DNA from: Prochlorococcus sp. AG-402-B19
GTDB lineage: Bacteria > Cyanobacteriota > Cyanobacteriia > PCC-6307 > Cyanobiaceae
NCBI GenBank assembly: GCA_003279615.1
Contig: QCHM01000004.1
Coordinates: forward strand, 1-64,000
Direction of reading: 5' to 3'
DNA length: 64,000 nt
The notes beneath the pieces are model-generated. The model worked only from the letters and a program-made list of their open reading frames with translations. It ran no database searches and was not told the origin of the DNA. Every line of letters starts with the position of its first letter. The first letter of the stretch is position 1. The translations under genes were made by a program, and so were the position numbers. Shown here in pieces: positions 10,357 to 17,889 of this stretch.

Positions 10357-11066
10357 TTGAACGTTGGGCACTTTTAAGTGGTCTTATGGGTGATCTTGAG
10401 ACCTATGAATTGATTCAAAAAGATTTAAAAAATACTCGCGGAGACATAACTCTTTTTGTTTTAGGAGACGTTGTAGGGCCAGATAAGAATTGTGATGCAC
10501 TTTTAAATAGATTAGTAAATCCTCATCGTGGTGATTTGAAACCTAACTGTATCTATGGCTGGTGGGAGGAACAATTATTGGCAGAATCAGGTTACCGTGG
10601 GGAGAGGAAGGCAGATGCTTTACGACTCAATAAAGGAGACGATGCTGTCACTGCTCTTATGAATGCTGTAGATCCATATTATTTAGGATGGATATCATCA
10701 CTACAATTTGGATTTGTAGAACTTGATTGTGGTTTGATTCATGGAAGCTCAAAAGATGTAGGAGACATTCTGACAATGCAAACACCTCCACTTACTCTTC
10801 TTGATAGAATTACCCGCCTTAATGTGAATAGATTATTCACAGCTAGAAGTAAACAGCAATTTCATCTTGAGTTGACTGATGCTGTAGTTGACTCAAAAGT
10901 AAAAGATTTAAATGGAAAACGAAACCAAGAACATACTCTTCCTAAACGTGCAGTGATAGGAATTGGAGCAGGGGCTAATTACACTCTTTATGACGTTGGC
11001 AGTGATCAGACTCACTTCTTAACGGTAGGTGATATGACTAAATCCAGAGGGAAAGGGTTCGCGTAA
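10353..11066 (+). CDS. Metallophosphoesterase-like protein
   Basis: ATGA overlap with the previous CDS; WALLSGLMGDLETYELI, FVLGDVVGPDKNCDALLNRL, LIHGSSKDVGD resemble degenerate phosphoesterase motifs. Confidence 0.6.
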   Translation: MIERWALLSGLMGDLETYELIQKDLKNTRGDITLFVLGDVVGPDKNCDALLNRLVNPHRGDLKPNCIYGWWEEQLLAESGYRGERKADALRLNKGDDAVTALMNAVDPYYLGWISSLQFGFVELDCGLIHGSSKDVGDILTMQTPPLTLLDRITRLNVNRLFTARSKQQFHLELTDAVVDSKVKDLNGKRNQEHTLPKRAVIGIGAGANYTLYDVGSDQTHFLTVGDMTKSRGKGFA

Positions 11067-11236
11067 CCATTCTTTCCGAAATAATTTCAAGGATAGTTCA
11101 GTTCAAAGCCTTATTGGAATCTCAAGATGTCTCGTCTGGTTGTCTAACTTTTTCCTGTTTTGGTCTAGCCTCTAATTTTGCTCGTAATCATCTATCTTAC
11201 TTTAACTTTTGAGCTAATTTTTTATAAGCATTGCAT

Positions 11237-11270
11237 TAAAAAAGCTGCAAATAATTTGCAGCTTTTTTAA
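11237..11270. terminator. Bidirectional Rho-independent terminator
   Basis: ttaaaaaagctgcaaataatttgcagcttttttaa, near-perfect palindrome with T-runs on both strands. Confidence 0.85.
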
Positions 11271-11284
11271 TGAAATTTGATTGT

Positions 11285-11422
11285 TTAAGCAAATAGAGCT
11301 GAAGCAACCCCAGCGACAGCTATTACTATTCCACCCCATTTAATTACAGACTGATCTTTGTCATAGGTATTTGAGACAAGGATTGCAGCGAGAAGGATCT
11401 CAACAAGGTTCTCATTAATCAT
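11285..11422 (-). CDS. Small hypothetical membrane protein, 45 aa
   Basis: Reverse translation MINENLVEILLAAILVSNTYDKDQSVIKWGGIVIAVAGVASALFA*; one hydrophobic helix; ends at the bidirectional terminator. Not in the ORF track. Confidence 0.5.
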   Translation of the reverse strand: MINENLVEILLAAILVSNTYDKDQSVIKWGGIVIAVAGVASALFA

Positions 11423-11616
11423 GGGTCGAAGCCAAAATTGTATTTGTTGTTACTGTTTCTAGCTGGACTTTGATGGATGGGCAACAATTATTAAGTTCTA
11501 AGCCAAGCAAAAAGATCTAAAGCTGGCAAATATCCAATAAATTTTTAATTTTCAGAAACCAAGCAAAGCAAAAATCCCCTTTTAATGAGGGCTTTTAAAA
11601 AAATCAAGTCAAAGAC

Positions 11617-11799
11617 TTAACCGATTGCAGGTGCAACAACAGTTAAAGAAGTAGACTCAGCAGCTGCTAGGTCAAGTGGGGAGTTATGAGTATTACGCTG
11701 CTGCATAACTTCCATTCCAAGGTTTGCAAGTTTAATTACATCACCCCAGTTTGGTACAACTTTGCCTGAAGTATAATAATAATCACTTGGTATAACTCT
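11617..11799 (-). pseudogene. psbA: 3' fragment of psbA (photosystem II D1 protein C-terminus), no start codon
   Basis: Reverse-strand reading [50 protein letters not shown] resembles the D1 C-terminus (...[20 protein letters not shown]...); in-frame stop just upstream and no start codon before the homologous part. Confidence 0.8.
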
Positions 11800-11832
11800 C
11801 TAGGTCTTTTTAATGTTAAATATTTTATTCGA

Positions 11833-12000
11833 TTAGATTTCTATTTCACTAGCTTCCTTTTTAAATTTACCGAAGAACAGTTTCTGAGTAAGCCAATCTT
11901 TAAAAGTGTATTGGTATATACATATCTCACTGTCTGCAAGCCTTTTGGACCTTTTTGTATCTTTAGATACTAGATTAATTGGTAACTTGATTCATATTTA
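11833..12000 (-). pseudogene. Frameshifted small ORF of unknown function
   Basis: Frame reads LVSKDTKRSKRLADSEICIYQYTFKDWLTQKLFFGKFKKEASEIEI* with no canonical start; ATGAATCAAGTTACCAAT lies just upstream in another frame, and removing TAAT would join MNQVTN to LVSKDTK. Confidence 0.4.
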
Positions 12001-12021
12001 ATTAAGTTATTTGGGGTTGAT

Positions 12022-13455
12022 TTGTTTAAAGATTATCAACCTAAGAAGGGATATGATGAATACTTTTCTTCCGGTGATTTTTTACCTAGATCATCTTTAG
12101 AGCCATTACTTTCTTCTTTAGGGGAGATGGGACTAGACCAGTTGAACATAAGTCATGAAATCGCAAGGAAACTTCTTCTTCGCCATGGAGCAACTTTCCG
12201 TCTAAATGATTCCAGTAATAAAGGTTCTGAAAGGATCCTGCCTTTTGACCCTCTTCCAAGAGTAATCGGTGCTTCCGAATGGTTAGACTTAGAGAAAGGA
12301 TTAGTACAAAGACTCGAAGCAATAGATTTATTTTTAGCCGACGTTTATGGAAAACAACAAATAATTAAAGATGGGATTATTCCAAGAGATCTCATTGAGA
12401 GCTCTGATGGATGGCGACCTCAGATGAAGGGTTTTGTTCTACCACTAGGAAAATGGTGTCACGTTTCTGGACTTGATCTTATTAGAGATGGCAAAGGCGA
12501 GTGGCTTGTTTTGGAGGACAATCTTCGCTGCCCTTCAGGTGTTGCTTATTTTCTAGAAAATAGATTAGTTATGAAAAGGATTTTTCCAAGCCTTTTTAAT
12601 GGAAGAGTTGTTAGGCCTATTGACGAGTATCCTTCATATTTATTGAAATCACTTCAGGAATTAGCAGTTTGGACGGATACGCCAAAAGTTGTTCTCCTGA
12701 CTCCTGGAGTTTTTAATAGTGCATATTTTGAGCACAGTTACTTAGCTCAACAAATGGGGGTTCAATTAGTAGAAGGAAATGATTTGGTTTGTAAGAACCA
12801 AAATGTTTATTTGAAAACTACTTCTGGTATTAAAAAAGTTGATGTAATTTATCGTCGAATAGATGATGATTATTTAGACCCTAATTTCTTTAGAAAAGAT
12901 TCAATGCTTGGAGTTCCAGGCCTTATTGATGTATTGAGAAAAGGTCGAGTCGCTATTGCAAATGCCCCTGGTACAGGGTTAGCAGATGATAAATTAATTT
13001 ATACTTTCGTGCCTGATATGATTAGGTATTATTTAAAAGAAGAACCACTAATTAATAATGTTAAAACATATGTTTGCGCAAAATCAAGTGACCTTAGGTT
13101 TGTACTAGAAAACCTTGATAAATTAGTTGTAAAAAGTGTATCCGAAGCGGGTGGTTATGGAATGTTAATTGGTCCACATTCATCCCAAATAGATATTGAT
13201 AAATTTTCAGCAAAAATAAAAGCTAATCCAAGAAATTATATAGCTCAACCAACATTAGAATTATCTACAGTTCCATCACTTAGTGATGGTGAAGTTTACC
13301 CCTGCCATGTTGATTTAAGACCATATGTTCTCAGAGGAAAGAATACTTGGGTAAGCCCTGGCGGATTAACAAGAGTTGCCTTGAAAAGAGATTCTTTAGT
13401 TGTTAATTCATCTCAAGGAGGAGGCTGCAAGGATACCTGGGTTGTTAGTAAATAA
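12022..13455 (+). CDS. Circularly permuted ATP-grasp family protein (DUF404/DUF407 type)
   Basis: LVLEDNLRCPSGVAYFLENR; VIYRRIDDDYLDPNFF; ANAPGTGLADDKLIYTFVPDMIRYYL; VVKSVSEAGGYGMLIGP. TTG start at 12022. Confidence 0.85.
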   Translation: MFKDYQPKKGYDEYFSSGDFLPRSSLEPLLSSLGEMGLDQLNISHEIARKLLLRHGATFRLNDSSNKGSERILPFDPLPRVIGASEWLDLEKGLVQRLEAIDLFLADVYGKQQIIKDGIIPRDLIESSDGWRPQMKGFVLPLGKWCHVSGLDLIRDGKGEWLVLEDNLRCPSGVAYFLENRLVMKRIFPSLFNGRVVRPIDEYPSYLLKSLQELAVWTDTPKVVLLTPGVFNSAYFEHSYLAQQMGVQLVEGNDLVCKNQNVYLKTTSGIKKVDVIYRRIDDDYLDPNFFRKDSMLGVPGLIDVLRKGRVAIANAPGTGLADDKLIYTFVPDMIRYYLKEEPLINNVKTYVCAKSSDLRFVLENLDKLVVKSVSEAGGYGMLIGPHSSQIDIDKFSAKIKANPRNYIAQPTLELSTVPSLSDGEVYPCHVDLRPYVLRGKNTWVSPGGLTRVALKRDSLVVNSSQGGGCKDTWVVSK

Positions 13456-13460
13456 TTAAA

Positions 13461-14435
13461 ATGTTACTTAGCAGAGTCGCTGAATCACTTTATTGGATTA
13501 ACAGATATCTTGAACGAGCAGAAAATATTTCTAGATTTGTTGAAGTAAGTGATTCTATGGCACTAGATTGTCCTCCTGGGAGTGCTGAGCCTTGGTTACC
13601 TTTGGTGGATGCAAGTGGAGATAGAAATAACTTTGATGAAAGTTATTTAAATAAAACTCCTAGTGATGTAACAAATTTTCTTATTAAAGATAGAGAAAAT
13701 CCAAATAGTATTTTAAGTTGTATTTGTATGGCAAGAGAAAATGCTCGTCAAATAAGAGATGTTATTACTTCTGAAATGTGGGAACAAATTAATAGTTTAT
13801 ATTGGAGTATTCAAGAAGGTGAGGTGATCTGGCATCAACCTGTTCAAGAGCAATTGTTTGAAATTAGAAGAGGTTGTCAATTATTTTATGGAGTTACTGA
13901 TGCTACTTTTAGTCATGATATTGCATGGGATTTTAGTAAATTAGGAAGGTTAATTGAGAGAGCTGATAAAACTTCTAGGATATTAGATGTAAAATACTTT
14001 TTACTTTTACCTAATCTCAAAGAACTTGGAGGGGCCTTAGATGAGCTTCAGTGGATTTCTTTACTAAGATCAGCGGGAGCTTATCAAATGTTTAGGATAT
14101 CTCAGCAAGGATCAATAACACCTAATGCAATTGCTAGCTTTTTGTTATTGGACCCTATCTTTCCAAGATCAGTTAGATTTTGCCTTGAAGGTATTAAAGA
14201 GTCTTTGGGGAAGATTCAAAACTCTCCTGTCTCTGAAAAGCCAAATGATCTTGAATGTTTAATAGGATTATTACTTTCAAAATGGAGCTTTGTAAGAATT
14301 GATCACTTAATTAAAGATGGTTTACATGAGGCTATTGATAGTCTTCAAATCGATTTAAATAAATTGCATGATCTTATACATGGAATCTATTTTATAAATG
14401 ATAAAAGATCTGATATTGAATCTTTAAAAGAATGA
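13461..14435 (+). CDS. Alpha-E domain-containing protein
   Basis: MLLSRVAESLYWINRYLERAENISRFVEV is the alpha-E signature; immediately downstream of the ATP-grasp gene. Confidence 0.9.
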   Translation: MLLSRVAESLYWINRYLERAENISRFVEVSDSMALDCPPGSAEPWLPLVDASGDRNNFDESYLNKTPSDVTNFLIKDRENPNSILSCICMARENARQIRDVITSEMWEQINSLYWSIQEGEVIWHQPVQEQLFEIRRGCQLFYGVTDATFSHDIAWDFSKLGRLIERADKTSRILDVKYFLLLPNLKELGGALDELQWISLLRSAGAYQMFRISQQGSITPNAIASFLLLDPIFPRSVRFCLEGIKESLGKIQNSPVSEKPNDLECLIGLLLSKWSFVRIDHLIKDGLHEAIDSLQIDLNKLHDLIHGIYFINDKRSDIESLKE

Positions 14436-15277
14436 AAAAGAAAATAATTCATACATTAGTTTATACTTATGAAATCCCTGTATCACTTGAAGAGCATTTA
14501 ATTTGTCTGAAACCTAGATCTAATGGCTTTCAGAAATTATCTAACTTTGACCTTAAAATATTACCTTCTTCACATTCTATCTTCCCTTTGCTTTCGGAAA
14601 ATGGTGATGATATTTTAAAAGTTGTTTTTACTGGCTCTACAAATTCTCTTACAATAAAATCAGAAAGTGATATAGAAACAAATATTCACCCAGATTTATA
14701 TCACTTGAACAATGATAATGACTTAAGTTTGCCTATGAAGATTGAATCCAATAATTCATTGATTGGATTTATTCAAGGATGGTTACCTAATGGTCAACAT
14801 GATCCTGCCGCTATTAAAATTGCACAAGAGGCTTTAACTGGAAAAAATAATAATGTATTGGATTTTTTATATCAATTAATTGAATTAATTAAAGATAGAG
14901 TTAAATATACTCCAAGGCATCTTGGACCAGCATGGACTGCTGGAAGGACTCTTAGCGAAAGAGTTGGTTCTTGCAGAGATTTAGCAATATTGTTAATGGA
15001 AACTTGCAGATGTGTTGGTATACCAAGTCGTTTTGTTAGCGGATATCAGTTTATGGATCAACCTCCTGAAAAATATGAACTTCATGCTTGGACAGAGGTT
15101 TTTATACCTGGTTATGGATGGAGAGGGTTTGACCCAAGTGGTTGCGGACTTATTAATCATAATTATGTTGCTTTGGCTTCTTCTTCAGAATCTGACCTAG
15201 TAGCACCTGTAAGAGGGAGTTTTATTGGACCGTCTAAAGTAAAAAGTGCATTAGAGTGGAAAATAGAGATTACTTGA
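14432..15277 (+). CDS. Transglutaminase-like family protein
   Basis: ATGA overlap with the alpha-E gene; VGSCRDLAILLMETCRCVGIPSRFVSGY...ELHAWTEVFIPGYGWRGFDPSGC gives the Cys-His-Asp core. Confidence 0.9.
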   Translation: MKKKIIHTLVYTYEIPVSLEEHLICLKPRSNGFQKLSNFDLKILPSSHSIFPLLSENGDDILKVVFTGSTNSLTIKSESDIETNIHPDLYHLNNDNDLSLPMKIESNNSLIGFIQGWLPNGQHDPAAIKIAQEALTGKNNNVLDFLYQLIELIKDRVKYTPRHLGPAWTAGRTLSERVGSCRDLAILLMETCRCVGIPSRFVSGYQFMDQPPEKYELHAWTEVFIPGYGWRGFDPSGCGLINHNYVALASSSESDLVAPVRGSFIGPSKVKSALEWKIEIT

Positions 15278-15280
15278 TTA

Positions 15281-15338
15281 AAAAAGTTACTATTTAAACT
15301 ATATTTCCTAGGAATTATAGTTTAAATAGTGACTTTTC
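15281..15338 (+). terminator. Long-stem terminator/hairpin after the transglutaminase gene
   Basis: agttactatttaaactata / tatagtttaaatagtgact, about 19-bp stem with one G-T wobble, then TTTT. Confidence 0.75.
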
Positions 15339-15429
15339 CTGATTTAAATAGGATTTTTTTTTTACTTACATTTTATTGTTATTATTAAAGATATGATTAT
15401 AGTTAGGCTATTCATATCTAATCAATATA

Positions 15430-16023
15430 ATGATTAAAAGTCAGTTTAATATCAAGATTTCAAAAGACTTATTGATTAGAGTTAAGCGACAGGCAATGAT
15501 GTCGGGAAAAAGTCTAACTGAACACATTACTGATTTAATTAGTAATTCCTTACCTGATAATGACATCCAAAATACTCATTCATCTTTAGTTGATAAGATT
15601 AAGGATTTGGAAGAAAGGTTATTGACTCTAGAATCAATAGTTAGCAATAGAGAATACATAAGTCAAAAGTTAAAGCCATTTACTAATTCTGAAGCCATTA
15701 ATTGTACAAAATTTATGAGAGGTGTTTTTTATCAAGAATTAGAAAAAGGAAATTTTGATGATAAATCCGTGGCATTTGATGATTTCCTTAAATCAGTGAA
15801 AATCTTTAATGAGTTAAATAAGTCGTTTTCTGATCGATTGAAATCAATATTGCTTGGCGATAAGCCTTCTCCTTGGACCGGCAAAGAACTTAATGAATTA
15901 ACGGGTGAGGATAAATGTAATTGTGCAATTAGAAAAGGCTTAATTAATTGGACTGGGAAAACAGAATTCCCTTCACAACAAGAAATATGTGATAAAGGAG
16001 AAGAATTGCTATCTATTTTTTGA
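15430..16023 (+). CDS. Hypothetical protein with N-terminal ribbon-helix-helix-like segment
   Basis: 197 aa; FNIKISKDLLIRVKRQAMMSGKSLTEHITDLISNSL resembles an Arc/MetJ-type RHH helix pair. Confidence 0.55.
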   Translation: MIKSQFNIKISKDLLIRVKRQAMMSGKSLTEHITDLISNSLPDNDIQNTHSSLVDKIKDLEERLLTLESIVSNREYISQKLKPFTNSEAINCTKFMRGVFYQELEKGNFDDKSVAFDDFLKSVKIFNELNKSFSDRLKSILLGDKPSPWTGKELNELTGEDKCNCAIRKGLINWTGKTEFPSQQEICDKGEELLSIF

Positions 16024-16030
16024 GAGGAGA

Positions 16031-16933
16031 TTAAACATCTTTTATAAGCTTTTCGCTTATCTCCCACAATTTTCTTCTTGAAGTCTGATTTAATGCTTTT
16101 GGAGCATTTCTGCATATTTTTGGGTAACCTCTAAAGTTAAATCTAGGCCCATATTGTTCTCCCCCTTTAGCGCCAGATAATGTGGCGGCTGTTATTTGAG
16201 GCAATGCCCCCATTTTTGCACTTTGAAACATGGGTGTCATCAATTTATAAGCAAGTCCTTCTTGCCATGATTTATTAGCCTCAACCGACTTTGGCTGTAA
16301 TTGCGTTCGTGCAAATCCAGGATGAGCGAGTAGTGAGGATGTTTGTGAATTGCTTTCTTTAAGTTTTGAATTTAATTCCAAGCCAAACATTACATTCGCA
16401 AGTTTGCTCTGTGCATATGAAGCCCAGCGATCATATTTAAGATTTCCTTGTAGATCATTCCAATTAATTTCCCCAAAGTATTGAACGCCCGAGGTTACTG
16501 TGACAACCCTAGAATTATTTTTTTCTTCAAGCATGGGTAATAGTTCTAACGTCAAGAACATGTGTGCAAGATGATTAACAGCAAACTGTATTTCGAAACC
16601 TTGCTTGCTAAAAGTTTTTGGTGGAGCCATTATCCCAGCATTATTGATTAAAATATCTAAGTAATCAAATTTGCTCTTTATAGATTCAGTAAATTTTTTG
16701 ACGTTTATCAAATCTGATAAATCTAATTCAACTAGTTCAATCTTTCCAGAAAAATTAAATTTTAAAAGTTCTTTTTTGGCTTTTTCTCCTTTGATCAAGT
16801 CTCTGCAAGACATTATTACTGTGGCCCCCTTTTCTAGAAGGAATTTTGATGTTTCATAACCAAGCCCGCTATTAGCTCCGGTGACTAAGAATATTTTTCC
16901 GTTTTGCATCTTGATTTCATTTAATCTAACCAT
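16031..16933 (-). CDS. Short-chain dehydrogenase/reductase (light-dependent protochlorophyllide reductase-like/retinol dehydrogenase-like)
   Basis: FLVTGANSGLGYETSKFLLEKGATVIMSCRD; NNAGIMAPP; YAQSKLANVMF. Confidence 0.85.
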   Translation of the reverse strand: MVRLNEIKMQNGKIFLVTGANSGLGYETSKFLLEKGATVIMSCRDLIKGEKAKKELLKFNFSGKIELVELDLSDLINVKKFTESIKSKFDYLDILINNAGIMAPPKTFSKQGFEIQFAVNHLAHMFLTLELLPMLEEKNNSRVVTVTSGVQYFGEINWNDLQGNLKYDRWASYAQSKLANVMFGLELNSKLKESNSQTSSLLAHPGFARTQLQPKSVEANKSWQEGLAYKLMTPMFQSAKMGALPQITAATLSGAKGGEQYGPRFNFRGYPKICRNAPKALNQTSRRKLWEISEKLIKDV

Positions 16934-17035
16934 AATCCTTTAGATATGTTTGTTTACTATAATTATGATTTGATTTGAATGTGGTAGCTTTGGATGAACA
17001 AAGTTTGTATTTCTTTAATATGAATTAAAAAGATT

Positions 17036-17297
17036 TTAGATCATATTGATTCTATAAAATGAAGTCTTAAATTTGTAGAATCCTGAATTTGCATAATTCC
17101 AATACTTAAGATCTTCTTCTCTGTATATATAATTAATAATGATTTGATTTTGATTAGCGAATTTATTTATTAAATCTAGATTATGACCAACTCCTGTTTT
17201 CGATCCCATAATCGTAATTTCTTAGCTGATGGTATGAATCAAGGTGATTGAAAATGAAATTATCTAATAAGACATTAGCCTCTTCAAAAATATTCAT
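17036..17297 (-). pseudogene. Possible decayed/frameshifted small gene
   Basis: Two overlapping reverse frames: MNIFEEANVLLDNFIFNHLDSYHQLRNYDYGIENRSWS* (17181-17297) and MGSKTGVGHNLDLINKFANQNQIIINYIYREEDLKYWNYANSGFYKFKTSFYRINMI* (17036-17209). Confidence 0.25.
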
Positions 17298-17313
17298 GTG
17301 TGTATTAAATTTA

Positions 17314-17763
17314 TTATTGAAGTTTTTTTAATGCTTTTATGGCTTCTTTTATATGAGCTGGACCATTTAATAGGTCTTCAAATATATGTTTTATTATTCC
17401 TTCCGAATTTATTATATAAGTTACTCTTCCTTCAATAAATCCTAGTTTTTTCGGTACTCCAAATTGATTTCTAAGAATATTATTTTGGTCGCAAAGTAAT
17501 GGATACTGAAGTTTATTTTTATTTGCAAACTCTAGATGACTTTTAGTACTACCATTGCTTATTCCCCACACCTCCGCACCTAGAATTTTGAAAAGGTCAT
17601 ATTTGTCTCGGAATCCACAAGCCTCAATAGTACAACCTGGCGTATCGTCTTTCGGGTAAAAAAATAAAACCAGAGATTTGTTCAATTTATTTGATGTTCT
17701 GATTTTACCGTTTTGATCTTTCAATGAAAATGATGGAATCTGATCACCAATTTTCAGCTTCAC
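17314..17763 (-). CDS. bcp: Peroxiredoxin, BCP/PrxQ type
   Basis: KIGDQIPSFSLKDQNGKIRTSNKLNKSLVLFFYPKDDTPGCTIEACGFRD. Confidence 0.93.
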   Translation of the reverse strand: MKLKIGDQIPSFSLKDQNGKIRTSNKLNKSLVLFFYPKDDTPGCTIEACGFRDKYDLFKILGAEVWGISNGSTKSHLEFANKNKLQYPLLCDQNNILRNQFGVPKKLGFIEGRVTYIINSEGIIKHIFEDLLNGPAHIKEAIKALKKLQ

Positions 17764-17889
17764 TCTGCTTAATAAAAAGGCTACTATAATTAATTTCCTT
17801 TGTTTGCGAGAGCTCTCTTTTGGAGTAAAAACAACACCTAGGCAAAGATAATAGAAATTTAGTTGTTCTAAATATCTGAGTTGAAATTA

